Positions 54,611 to 63,277 of a DNA stretch of 64,000 nt are shown here, piece after piece. The stretch spans positions 1 to 64,000 of the forward strand of contig JAKATG010000033.1 of NCBI GenBank assembly GCA_021828105.1, written 5' to 3'. How positions within the stretch are numbered: the first letter of the stretch is position 1; each line of letters begins with the position of its first letter. Source of the DNA: Taklimakanibacter sp021828105 (lineage in GTDB: Bacteria; Pseudomonadota; Alphaproteobacteria; Rhizobiales; Aestuariivirgaceae). Made by a program: the position numbers and the translations under genes. The notes under the pieces were generated by a model. It was given only the letters and a program-made list of their open reading frames with translations, made no database searches and was not told where the DNA came from.

Positions 54611-55027
54611 ATGGCATCGATCACCGAAATCGCGGACAAGTTCTTCGTCGCCTGTGAGACCGGTAAGGGCTGGGAGGGTTGCAATGCCTATTGCACGCCA
54701 GATGCGACATTCGCCGCGCAAGCCGAGCCGCTCGCCGACGTAAGGAGCCTGCAGCAGTACTGTGATTGGATGAAGGGTCTGCTCGGCTTCATGCCCGACG
54801 GCCACTACGAGCTCGTGTCCTTCGCCACCGACGAGAAGCGGCGCAATGTCTCGGCCTATGCCGTCTTCCATGCCACGCATACCGGCCAAGGCGGACCGGT
54901 TCCGCCGACAGGCAAGAAAGTGGCTACGGACTATGTCTATGTCATGCAGTTCGATGGCGACAAGATCAAGCACATGCAGAAAATCTGGCACTCAGGTCTC
55001 GCGGTGAAGGCGCTTGGCTGGGCGTAG
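54611..55027 (+). CDS. SnoaL/NTF2-like protein
   Basis: The 138-residue protein has the pattern of SnoaL-like alpha+beta barrels: an N-terminal helix (ITEIADKFFVACETGKGW), YCTPDATF, VRSLQQYCDWMKGLLGFMPD and a C-terminal strand VYVMQFDGDKIKHMQKIW. Such proteins are small isomerases, hydrolases or ligand-binding proteins; the function cannot be assigned. The gene follows the broken cache gene by 85 bp, with GGAGT about 10 bases before the ATG. Confidence 0.78.
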   Translation: MASITEIADKFFVACETGKGWEGCNAYCTPDATFAAQAEPLADVRSLQQYCDWMKGLLGFMPDGHYELVSFATDEKRRNVSAYAVFHATHTGQGGPVPPTGKKVATDYVYVMQFDGDKIKHMQKIWHSGLAVKALGWA

Positions 55028-55061
55028 CCTGGGCGGCATCGGGGTGAGCGACGCAGCGCAG

Positions 55062-55120
55062 GCGGATCTGAGCCTATATCTCGTGAGCGGCTTCCGCTGG
55101 AGCTACTTGGGCACCGATGT
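55062..55120 (+). pseudogene. Fragment resembling the 3' part of the ABC-2 permease gene
   Basis: The bases 55083-55104 are identical to 53770-53791 of the permease gene. The translated stretch LYLVSGFRWSYLGTDV parallels the permease VYLVSGFRWSFFGTADV. Homology fades on both sides, and the fragment abuts the end of the unknown gene at 55125. It is a remnant of a related permease or of a partial duplication that bracketed 53.8-55.1 kb. Confidence 0.6.
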
Positions 55121-55124
55121 CGGA

Positions 55125-57299
55125 TCAGATCGCGGCGACAGACTCCAGATACTCGCGCGCGGCGGCATGGATTTCCGCTTGTTGCGTCGGCGTCAGCGCG
55201 GTCCCGATCAAAGCAAGCGCAAATTTCGCCTGCGCAAATGACGTGGCTGTTGGGCGGCCCAGCCTGAAGCTTGCGTTCACCGGCGCGGTCGACACGATAT
55301 TGCTGGTCAGCAGCAAAGTTGCGCCGTCCTTCATCATGGTCATGCCGCCGGCGCTGCCCGATTTGCGCGAGGCGATGTAAAGTCCCCTCCCGTCGGCATT
55401 GGCGACGACACCTGTCGTCGCACCTGTCTGGTTGACTCGCGCGGTCGCAACATTGCTGGCCGTGCGCGGGTTGATCGTCGTGCCTCTGGTGCCGTCGAAA
55501 AATCCCGCGATCGAGTTGGTGAACTGCGCATCGCGCAGATTGAAGATGCCGAGCGCGCCTGAGTTTTGCTGGAACAGGCCGCCTGAGGTCGAGGGATTGA
55601 ATCCGGTATCGAGCTCATCGTCGATGCCGTCAGTCTCGTAGCCCTGAAACGCGGTGAAGACCGGCGCCCCTGCAACGGTGAGATTGAACGCATCGGCCTT
55701 CCAATTTCTCTGCGCCCCTTGCGCGTCATGACCCGCAATGCCGTAGATGGCATCGAGACTGCCCCAGGCATTCGCGCCGGCCTTGAGCGCCTTGATGAAG
55801 ATATCGATCCGTTTCTTGTGCGTGTAGGTCGGCTGGGCCAAGAAACGGGCAAACAGGGCGGTCGAGGCGGCGTCATACTGGAACAGGTTTATCTTGTTCG
55901 TCGCAACGACCGCCGCACATTCAATATCGACCGGAGTGGTCGGGTGCTTGCCATCACCATCATTCGGGGCCGCCTTGACGACGTGGCCCGTGGCGTAAGC
56001 TCCAATCGGGAGGGTCAGCGTGACCGAATATGGTCCAGAACCGCTCACGCCGATCACCGTCGATTTCTGGTGCCCGGCGGTACCGTCGCCAAACACCAGA
56101 AGTTCGCCCTTTACCGGCGCGGCATGCATCACGACCGGACCCGTGCCGCCGGCAAAATCGCTCGTCAGGGCGGCTGAAAAGCTTCGCAGCTTCCACTTGT
56201 CGGTTTCCACCGCGTCATGAACGACAGCGCCGATGTCGAACGTCATGACGGCGGGCGCCGGGCTCGACAACAGCCCGGTGTTGAGGGCGAGGCGCGCGTC
56301 ACTGGCGACTATCTGATCCGCCAGTGTCGTGAAGGGCCTGTTGTTCGAGAACGCTGCCTTCGGCAGGCACGTCCGGTAGGCGCATGGTATGCCATAGCGA
56401 TCATTCAGAAAGTCCAGCATCTCGTCCATTCTGGCACGCCACGCGGAGGCGTCGACATTGGCGTCATTCTCATCACCGAATACGGCAAGATCGAAAGGCG
56501 TGTTGGCCAGGCCCTGGATGACCTCGTCACGCCTGAGGAATGCGCCTGGTACAAGCGAGCATTGCCCGCTGCAGCGCGTGCCCGGGACGGCGAAATTCAT
56601 ATAGGGCAGGCGCGGCCCGGTGACATTCTCATCAAAGCCGCGCTGCCAGAAACCGACATTGGCGCGGGCGTCGGCCAAGGAAACCGTCTCATCCTCGCTG
56701 AAGTCGATACTGTTGATCAGGACGAGCGGCACGAGCCTGCCATCGTTGCCGCGCGCCACGGCACAAGCAGGCCCGTAATAGCGCCCGCTTGCCGTGTTTG
56801 TGATCGCACCGCCCGACAGCAGACCCAAATTCGGCGTCGCGGACCATTGCGCAGCCTCGTTCATGCTCGACATGCGCGAATAGCCGATCGGTCTCACATC
56901 ACCGATGTTTGCCTGATGAATCGTGCGCGCCCATCCGCGCTGTGCACCCGGCGAAGTGAAGGTCGGGATACTCCCCCACTTGCCGGCCGTATTGGCCGCG
57001 AGCGTGCAGCTTTGGGATCCCTCGAACAGCGTCGGATGGAATATGCCTGCAAATTCAAAGGAGCCATAGACGGTCGCAGCATTGGCGATATCCCGTTCCG
57101 GGCTGTTGGTTGTATCGGTCTCATCAATCCAGAAATTGGGATAAAAGGCCCAGAAGTCGTATGTCGCATATTCCGGCACCGCGAAGGTAATGCGCGATGT
57201 CATGCACTCGCGGCCGGCGATCAGCGGCGCGCTTTTCGAAATCATCATATGCAGCCGCGTGGCTGCACCGAACAGCATTTCCTCGCGCGCGAGGGGCAT
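55125..57299 (-). CDS. Unrecognised 724-residue protein, weak SGNH-like centre and phage-type C-terminus
   Basis: I do not recognise this gene. The start ATG at 57299 has GGAGAGGTC directly before it; upstream readings lack this. The middle contains LVLINSIDFSEDE (about residue 195) and VFGDENDAN (about 274-282), which loosely resemble blocks I and III of SGNH hydrolases. The C-terminal 200 residues are rich in Asn, Thr, Ser and Gly (ETDGIDDELDTGFNPSTSGG, LGIFNLRDAQF) and end in LIGTALTPTQQAEIHAAARE, a style seen in phage tail or LamG-like proteins. There is no clear signal peptide or membrane segment. It stands alone on the minus strand in a region of gene fragments, so recent acquisition is likely. 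Confidence 0.7.
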   Translation of the reverse strand: MPLAREEMLFGAATRLHMMISKSAPLIAGRECMTSRITFAVPEYATYDFWAFYPNFWIDETDTTNSPERDIANAATVYGSFEFAGIFHPTLFEGSQSCTLAANTAGKWGSIPTFTSPGAQRGWARTIHQANIGDVRPIGYSRMSSMNEAAQWSATPNLGLLSGGAITNTASGRYYGPACAVARGNDGRLVPLVLINSIDFSEDETVSLADARANVGFWQRGFDENVTGPRLPYMNFAVPGTRCSGQCSLVPGAFLRRDEVIQGLANTPFDLAVFGDENDANVDASAWRARMDEMLDFLNDRYGIPCAYRTCLPKAAFSNNRPFTTLADQIVASDARLALNTGLLSSPAPAVMTFDIGAVVHDAVETDKWKLRSFSAALTSDFAGGTGPVVMHAAPVKGELLVFGDGTAGHQKSTVIGVSGSGPYSVTLTLPIGAYATGHVVKAAPNDGDGKHPTTPVDIECAAVVATNKINLFQYDAASTALFARFLAQPTYTHKKRIDIFIKALKAGANAWGSLDAIYGIAGHDAQGAQRNWKADAFNLTVAGAPVFTAFQGYETDGIDDELDTGFNPSTSGGLFQQNSGALGIFNLRDAQFTNSIAGFFDGTRGTTINPRTASNVATARVNQTGATTGVVANADGRGLYIASRKSGSAGGMTMMKDGATLLLTSNIVSTAPVNASFRLGRPTATSFAQAKFALALIGTALTPTQQAEIHAAAREYLESVAAI

Positions 57300-57463
57300 G
57301 ACCTCTCCACCGCCGGCGCCCACCGGTCCCCGTCGACGGAGCGTAACACCCTGCCCAGCGCCAGCCAATTCCACATTGGTGGGATGCTGTCTGCCCGGAA
57401 GCCGGGATAGTTCCTCATGGGCAGCGCAAGCTGAGGATGAGGGGTGGGGCCGAACTCATCACG

Positions 57464-58312
57464 CTACTGCTTCACTTGTGCGAAATTGGCGTGCGCCACC
57501 ACGAGCCAGGCTCCCTCGCTGCGGCGGAAGACCGTGAGCCGCGGCGCACGTGCCTCCACCGTCTTGCCGTCAATCGTCGCGTCGAACGTCAGCGCGTAGC
57601 GCGTCACCAGAAGGTCGCCGTAGCCGGTCGCGACCATATTCTCTGTGGCTGGCAGGCCTGCGATCTTCGGCAAGTCGCTTTCGAGATATTCGGCGGCCCC
57701 GTAGGCCGAACCGTCGGCGCGGACGATCTGGAACTCCGGTGCCAGCACCCGGCGGACACGCTCCTTCTCGCCGCTCGCGACCGCGCCTACCCACGAATCG
57801 ATCGCCTTCTTCGCCTCGGCCTGTGGGTCGACCACGCTCCCGGATCCGAGATTGGCGAAGGCCTGCAGCTTCCAGCCTCCCGCGGCCCGCGTGAAGACCG
57901 CAAGGCGCGGCAAGCGCGTGACTTCGCGCTGGATGCCTTCGATTTTGCCCCGAACGCTCGCGAAGAACGTCACCATGAGGGCATCGCCCGTACGGGTCGC
58001 CTTGAAGCCGTCGAACTCATAGGTCTGCAGCGATGCCGGGTTCACGACATAGCCCGACCTGTCATAGCGCATGCCGTCGGTGCGGATGAGCTGGAATCCC
58101 TCGCCCAGGATCTCAGCCAACGGCGCCTTGCCGGCGGTCGCGGCATAGAAGTGTTCCACTTGCGCGCGGGCCAGCGAATCCAGATCCTCCGCTGCATCAG
58201 CAGTGAGAGCAATGCCGCGGAGCTGCCACCCGGCCAAGACGCCGATGATCAGCGTCGCGGACATCAGCAGCAGACGCCCCGACCTCACCGGGGCAAGATA
58301 AAGCTTCCGCAT
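57464..58312 (-). CDS. Membrane-anchored protein with two NTF2-like (DUF4440) domains
   Basis: The 282-residue product has an N-terminal hydrophobic anchor (SGRLLLMSATLIIGVLAG) followed by two similar halves. The first covers HFYAATAGKAPLAEILGEGF through GGWKLQAFANLG, the second SWVGAVASGEKERVRRVLAP through AWLVVAHANFAQV. Both carry the ..F.(I/L)(I/V)R.DG.. and PRL.VF.R..G.W pattern, which indicates an internal duplication of a SnoaL/DUF4440 unit. The ATG at 58312 has AAGGAG six bases upstream. The function is unknown. Confidence 0.82.
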   Translation of the reverse strand: MRKLYLAPVRSGRLLLMSATLIIGVLAGWQLRGIALTADAAEDLDSLARAQVEHFYAATAGKAPLAEILGEGFQLIRTDGMRYDRSGYVVNPASLQTYEFDGFKATRTGDALMVTFFASVRGKIEGIQREVTRLPRLAVFTRAAGGWKLQAFANLGSGSVVDPQAEAKKAIDSWVGAVASGEKERVRRVLAPEFQIVRADGSAYGAAEYLESDLPKIAGLPATENMVATGYGDLLVTRYALTFDATIDGKTVEARAPRLTVFRRSEGAWLVVAHANFAQVKQ

Positions 58313-58716
58313 CAGGGTCTCCTTCCCAAGCCGGTCGTTCCAGCCGATTGCATGCTCCAAAGCTCAAGACTGGACCCGTGAAGGTCTTCGAGGCAATCCA
58401 TTTCGGCATGGAGCCGTTCCGCTCGCACCTACTCCCTTGCCTCGCTAAGCATCAAGCCTAAGACGTCGGCTTCTGGCCCCAAGGCTACATCCCAGCTACA
58501 AATTGTGATGCCCGGGTTTGAGGGGAAAGCTGCCGTACAGCCGACATGGCATGAAGCCCGCATCTGACCAGATGTCGGCCCAGATCAGCGGGCCGATCCA
58601 AACCATGCACCGGAGCGTGTCTTCTATGCGCGGATTGCGGTGGCCCGTGGCAATGCTATCGTATGGCCTTGCCCGGCACAGAGAGGTGCCAGAGGCTATG
58701 AGGGGATCACGGGCAG
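58313..58716. other. Intergenic stretch without recognised gene
   Basis: These 404 bases lie between two divergent genes. I see no convincing reading frame, RNA gene, repeat or strong promoter in them. Confidence 0.6.
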
Positions 58717-60438
58717 GTGGTCGAACATGCCGTAGAACGCCGTCTGGCGGCGATCCTAGCCGCCGATATGGTCGGCTACAGCCGACTTATGGGCAAGGAT
58801 GAGGCCGGGACCCTCGCTGCACTGAAGGCTGTCCGGGCCGAAGTCATCGACCCAAAGGTCGCAGAGCACAACGGTCGCGTGTTCAAGGCAACCGGCGACG
58901 GTGTTCTGGCAGAGTTCCCGAGTGTCGTGAATGCGGTGGCGTGCGCGGTCGCCATCCAGCAGCAGATGGTTAGTCGGAGTACCGGCGGGCAACCCGAACA
59001 GCAAATTGATCTCCGGATCGGGATAAACATTGGCGATGTCATCGTCGACGGCGACGATGTCTTTGGCGATGGCGTAAATGTGGCGGCGAGGCTTGAAGGT
59101 ATCGCGTCTCCAGGCGAGGTCGTTGTTTCCAGCGCCGTACGCGATCACATAGGCAATCGACTCGATTTGCTATTTGACGACCTAGGAGACCAACAGCTCA
59201 AGAATATTTCGATGCCAGTCCGATCCTATCGTGTCCGTCTTGGCAATAATGAAAAGAGTCAACGGTTAGATTCTGTGCCTTCGACCAAGACCTCGATTGC
59301 CGTCCTCCCCTTCACAAATATGAGTAGCGACCATGAACAGGAGTATTTCGTCGACGGCCTGTCGGAAGATCTGATCACGAGTCTTTCCAAAATCCCGGAG
59401 TTGTTCGTTATCGCGAGGCATTCGACATTTGCATACAAGGGCAAGTCGATTGATCTACGACAGGTGGCAAGAGAACTAGGCGCCGATCATATAATTGAAG
59501 GGAGCGTGCGCCGAGCCGGGAGGCGTGTCCGTGTGACCGCCCAGCTCATTGAGGCCAAGAGTGGAGGGCATTTGTGGGCCGATAGATTCGACCGCGATCT
59601 CGAAGACATATTCGCTGTTCAGGACGAAGTCGTAGCAAACATTGTCAGCTCACTATCTATGGCGTTGCCCGCGTCACGTACCCGGCGGGAACGGCACGTG
59701 CCGAGCATCGAAGCATATGACCTCTTCGTTAGAGGGCGAGCACTTTCCGTAGATACCATTGAAAAAACTACTCTCGCTTATCCGCTACTCGAAAGAGTGA
59801 TCGAGCTTGATCCTGACTTCTCCGATGCCCATGCCTGGCTGGCCATGAACCTTATATTTCAGTTCATTGATAGCGGGAAAGGTGAGATGGAGAAGATCCT
59901 ATCAGCCGCGAAACGCGCGGTCTCCCTTGACCCTGAAAATGCCTTGGGTCATTTTGCTCTAGGCTACGCCATTGCCTATTCAGGCGATCTTCGCGAAGGC
60001 AGGGTAGAGTTTGAACTTGCCCTACGCTTCAACCCCAATCACGCCGATGCATGGTTGTATCTCGCTGACCTGGAGGTATTGGATGGACGTCCAGAGGCGG
60101 CAGTCAGCACAGTTGAAAGAGCACTACGCCTGAACCCTTATCCACATGCGACTTATTATTGGCTATGGGGCTTCGCACTCTATGCGGCTCGGCGATACGA
60201 AGAGGCTGCCAGACATCTTGAACATCCGTCTTGTCGCGGGACCGGTTCACAACGCATTCGGGCGGCAGCACTGGCGCAGCTTGGGCAGCTGAATCAAGCT
60301 CATGACGTGAGCCGGCAGTTTATGACAAACTATCCAAAATTCACGACCAGTGGCTGGGCAAAGACTCAACCGTTTCGCGATCCTCGCGACCTGCAGCATT
60401 TTGTCGACGGCTATATCAAAGCAGGATTGCCCGCATGA
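58717..60438 (+). CDS. Class III adenylate/guanylate cyclase with TolB-like and TPR domains
   Basis: The 573-residue protein has an N-terminal cyclase catalytic domain with metal-binding Asp17 (LAADMVGYSRLM) and Asp61 (ATGDGVLAEF), and INIGDVIVDGDDVFGDGVNV. A TolB-like segment follows (SIAVLPFTNMSSDHEQEYF, GLSEDLITSLSKIPEL, LGADHIIEGSVRRAG). The C-terminal third holds TPR repeats (about 350-560). This layout is a large expanded family in Rhizobiales. The GTG at 58717 is the start; no ATG lies near. Base composition is lower in G+C than the neighbours. Its stop overlaps the ATG of a truncated second cyclase. Confidence 0.9.
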   Translation: MVEHAVERRLAAILAADMVGYSRLMGKDEAGTLAALKAVRAEVIDPKVAEHNGRVFKATGDGVLAEFPSVVNAVACAVAIQQQMVSRSTGGQPEQQIDLRIGINIGDVIVDGDDVFGDGVNVAARLEGIASPGEVVVSSAVRDHIGNRLDLLFDDLGDQQLKNISMPVRSYRVRLGNNEKSQRLDSVPSTKTSIAVLPFTNMSSDHEQEYFVDGLSEDLITSLSKIPELFVIARHSTFAYKGKSIDLRQVARELGADHIIEGSVRRAGRRVRVTAQLIEAKSGGHLWADRFDRDLEDIFAVQDEVVANIVSSLSMALPASRTRRERHVPSIEAYDLFVRGRALSVDTIEKTTLAYPLLERVIELDPDFSDAHAWLAMNLIFQFIDSGKGEMEKILSAAKRAVSLDPENALGHFALGYAIAYSGDLREGRVEFELALRFNPNHADAWLYLADLEVLDGRPEAAVSTVERALRLNPYPHATYYWLWGFALYAARRYEEAARHLEHPSCRGTGSQRIRAAALAQLGQLNQAHDVSRQFMTNYPKFTTSGWAKTQPFRDPRDLQHFVDGYIKAGLPA

Positions 60439-60494
60439 CCACCAACCGCCGCCTCGCCGCGATTATGGTCGTCGACGTAGTCGGCTATTCTTGA
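60435..60494 (+). pseudogene. Truncated start of a second class III cyclase gene
   Basis: The ATG at 60435 overlaps the preceding cyclase stop (ATGA). It opens a 19-codon frame, MTTNRRLAAIMVVDVVGYS, that aligns with the cyclase N-terminus (RRLAAILAADMVGYSRLMG). It then hits TGA exactly where the domain should continue. It is the remnant of a tandem cyclase gene whose body was deleted. Confidence 0.8.
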
Positions 60495-60561
60495 AGCTGG
60501 CACAAGGCGTTCAAAAACACGAGCGATCTGCCGAGACACCGTAGGGTCCGCGAATCCCGCT

Positions 60562-60590
60562 CCTGTATTTTACAGGGAAGATACAGGGTA
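60562..60590. repeat. TTCCCTGTA repeat unit, copy 2
   Basis: CCTGTA-TTT-TACAGG (60562-60576) is a perfect short hairpin, and TACAGGGA / TACAGGGT follow as a direct pair to 60590. In reverse complement this matches the paired TTCCCTGTA unit at 14120-14142. It lies just after the deleted cyclase, perhaps at the deletion end point. Confidence 0.5.
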
Positions 60591-60764
60591 TTCTCTCGAA
60601 ATGAGGGCTTTCCACGGGCGGAAATTTTGAGATTTTCTTTTAAAATCATTCACCTATGAAGAAAACTATTGCTCCCCTCGAACAGGGAAATTCGAGCGTC
60701 GCGCAACAGGGATCGGGTGCTTCAGCAGACACGCAAGATTGATCTAAATTAGTGGATTCATTGA

Positions 60765-61007
60765 TTAATCGTCGAGTCTTGTTCTTTTCTCGAAGCGGAT
60801 CTTTCGCATGGTCCGCCGGCGCGGTGAGGCTTTCGCGCCGGGCTCACTGCCTCCCAGGCGTGCGAGCCGACATGCGCTCTCCCGCTCGATCAGCGCCTTG
60901 AGGGCTTCATGGACCAGCACTGATTCTTCCTCGAGGCCCGTTCAAGCTTTGGCCTTGGCAAGGAGCTCGCCGTCGAGCGTTAAGGTTATCGTGGTCCGCA
61001 CAGTCAT
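60765..61007 (-). pseudogene. vapB-type antitoxin gene with internal stop
   Basis: The minus strand reads MTVRTTITLTLDGELLAKAKA, then TGA at 60942-60944, then in the same frame TGLEEESVLVHEALKALIER and ESACRLARLGGSEPGAKASP, ending at TAA 60765. The first part is here cited as VRTTITLTLDGELLAKAKA. This is the full length of a ribbon-helix-helix VapB-family antitoxin (usually RTTLTLDDELLAKAKALTGL..), with the Leu codon replaced by a stop. No vapC toxin gene follows. The surrounding 60495-61016 otherwise holds only the repeat and no other gene. Confidence 0.78.
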
Positions 61008-61016
61008 GCTCGAAAA

Positions 61017-61973
61017 CTATGTTCCCCATGGCTGGTTGGCCAGGCAGCATTTCTTCGCCTTCTTGCCGCTGCCGCAAGGGCATGGATCATTGCGTCCGAC
61101 ATCGCGCATCGGGTTGATGAACGGCGCACTTGAAACCCAGTCCGTATCCCGAAGGTGTGGGCGGCTCGGCAACTCGGCGAGCCTGTCGATGGTTCTCGTC
61201 CAGGCCAGAGCCTCAACGGCATTGTCAAGATAGCCAAGACCGAAGCCTTCAAAACGCTCGCTGTCGCTCGGATCCTTCTCGGCCTCCGCGAGATCTTTCT
61301 CGAAATGCTCGCGCCCGAGAACACTCGTGTCTATCCGGCCTTCCTCCCATGCGCGGTGAAAAAGCGGCGCCAGGTCGCGCAGGCCAAGCAAGGCGATGGC
61401 TTCGAGCCATCCGACCCAGGCATATTCATTGTCTTCCGCCAGCCTCTCGTCGTAGAACCGCTGCAGAAAGCTCCGCATGCGGTCACGACCTATGCGGCCT
61501 TCCCATGTCAGAAAGGTCGCGGCGCCGAACAGTGCCGAACGCACAAAGGACTCGACAGAACGCTCGGCGATCACTGCGAAAAGACTGTCGGCGTCGCCAT
61601 CGTACATGCCTGTGGCGATCTGCGCGAGCGACTGGGTGATAGCAGCACCCAGCAAGTGATCGAGCTCGTCGGCGGGCCGGCGCAGCAGGCGGAGCAAGAT
61701 CGGCCAAGCCTCAGTGTCGCGTGCCTCGCCCAGTATATAGACGCCGCGAAAGACCAGCATCTCCTCGCCTTCGGTCAAGGCTTCGCCCTCGGCCGCCTTG
61801 GCGAGAATCGTGCGCAACACGGGACCAGATTCCTCAATCCGGGCAACGCACATGTCGATCGCGAAATCCGGCAAGTCCTTGTCGCTCGCGAGTGCGCGCA
61901 GATGCTCTTCGATCGGACCGTTATCCGCAGGTCCCCCGTCCGAACCAGACATTGCAAGTTCCTCTTTCTTCAT
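61017..61973 (-). CDS. SEC-C zinc-motif protein with DUF1186-type helical domain
   Basis: The 318-residue protein is mainly helical (ILLRLLRRPADELDHLLGAA, AWVGWLEAIALLGLRDLAPL), consistent with DUF1186. It ends in a SEC-C zinc motif GRNDPCPCGSGKKAKKCCL of the kind found at the C-terminus of SecA and many stand-alone proteins. The ATG at 61973 has GAGGAG five bases upstream. The function is unknown; binding to SecA or ribosomes through the SEC-C motif is possible. Confidence 0.86.
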   Translation of the reverse strand: MKKEELAMSGSDGGPADNGPIEEHLRALASDKDLPDFAIDMCVARIEESGPVLRTILAKAAEGEALTEGEEMLVFRGVYILGEARDTEAWPILLRLLRRPADELDHLLGAAITQSLAQIATGMYDGDADSLFAVIAERSVESFVRSALFGAATFLTWEGRIGRDRMRSFLQRFYDERLAEDNEYAWVGWLEAIALLGLRDLAPLFHRAWEEGRIDTSVLGREHFEKDLAEAEKDPSDSERFEGFGLGYLDNAVEALAWTRTIDRLAELPSRPHLRDTDWVSSAPFINPMRDVGRNDPCPCGSGKKAKKCCLANQPWGT

Positions 61974-62095
61974 CGGATCTCCTCGCGACAAGGCGCATCG
62001 ATCATAGCGCAAAAGAACGGGCGCCGGCACCTCGGGCGCGCGCCGATATGCGGATTTTCAACGGATTTAACAGCCGACGAGCCGATGCTTGGACG

Positions 62096-63277
62096 TCAGA
62101 GCCACGACTTTCCATGCGCGAGCGGGGCGATCCCCAGATGCGTGGCGATCGTCTGGCCGATATCGGCGAAGCTGGCGCGCCGGCCGAAGCTTCCAGGTGC
62201 GGCGCCCGGTGAAAAGCTGAGAATCGGCACACACTCGCGGGTGTGGTCGCTGCCGCGCCAGGTCGGATCGCAGCCGTGATCGGCGGTGATGATCAGGAGA
62301 TCGCCCGGCTTCAGGCGCTCGAGCGCCTGCGGCAATTGCTCGTCGAATGCCTCGAGCGCCGCGCCATAGCCCCTGGGATCGCGGCGATGGCCATAGAGCA
62401 TGTCGAAATCGACGAAATTGGTGAGGAGCAGGCCGCCGTCCTCGAGATCGGCCATCAGGCTGAACGTCGCTTCGAAGAGCGCGTCATTGCCGACTGCCTT
62501 GATCTCACGCCCGGTGCCCGAATGCGCATAGATGTCGCCGATCTTGCCGATGGAGACGACGTCGCGCCCGGCTTGGGTGAGCCGGTCGAGCAAGGTCGGG
62601 GACGGCGGCGGAATCGAATAGTCCTTGCGGTTGCCGGTGCGGGTGAAATCGCGCGCATCGGCGCCGACGAAGGGCCTGGCGATGACGCGGCCGATATTGA
62701 GATCATAGGAGAGCTCGCGCGCCGCCGCGCAGACCTCATAGAGCCGATCGAGGCCAAAGGTTTCCTCATGAGCGGCGATCTGGATCACCGAATCGGCCGA
62801 GGTGTAGATGATCGGCTTTCCCGTCTCCATATGCTCCTCGCCGAATTCGGCGATGACATCGGTGCCCGAAGCGTGCTTGTTGCCGAGAAGGCCCGGCAAC
62901 TCGGCCTGCGCGACGATCGCATCGGTGAGTGCCCGCGGGAAGCATGGAACGGTCTTGGGGAAATAGCCCCAGTCGAAAGTGACCGGCACGCCCGCGATCT
63001 CCCAATGGCCCGACGGCGTGTCCTTGCCATTCGACACTTCGACGCCATAGCCCCATTTGCCGCGCAAGGGGACATCGCCGTCAAAGCCTTTGGGCAAATG
63101 TCCGCTTGCCGCCTTGGCGGCATGTCCCAATCCAAGAGCGGCGAGATTGGGCAAGAACGGATGCGCCTGCGCCGCCACATGTCCGAGCGTGTTGGCGCCC
63201 TTGTCGCCGAAGCGGTCGGCGTCGGGCGCGCCGCCAATGCCGACCGAATCGAGAATGAACAGGAAAGCGCGGCTCAT
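62096..63277 (-). CDS. deoB: Phosphopentomutase
   Basis: DeoB interconverts (deoxy)ribose 1-phosphate and 5-phosphate in nucleoside salvage. The 393-residue alkaline-phosphatase-superfamily protein has the metal-site motif FLFILDSVGIGGAPDA, GHWEIAGVPV, the DFDMLYGHRRD block and LLIITADHGCDPTWRGSDHT. The ATG overlaps the deoA stop (ATGA). Its product ribose or deoxyribose 5-phosphate is the substrate of DeoC, encoded at 42.1-43.1 kb. Confidence 0.95.
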   Translation of the reverse strand: MSRAFLFILDSVGIGGAPDADRFGDKGANTLGHVAAQAHPFLPNLAALGLGHAAKAASGHLPKGFDGDVPLRGKWGYGVEVSNGKDTPSGHWEIAGVPVTFDWGYFPKTVPCFPRALTDAIVAQAELPGLLGNKHASGTDVIAEFGEEHMETGKPIIYTSADSVIQIAAHEETFGLDRLYEVCAAARELSYDLNIGRVIARPFVGADARDFTRTGNRKDYSIPPPSPTLLDRLTQAGRDVVSIGKIGDIYAHSGTGREIKAVGNDALFEATFSLMADLEDGGLLLTNFVDFDMLYGHRRDPRGYGAALEAFDEQLPQALERLKPGDLLIITADHGCDPTWRGSDHTRECVPILSFSPGAAPGSFGRRASFADIGQTIATHLGIAPLAHGKSWL

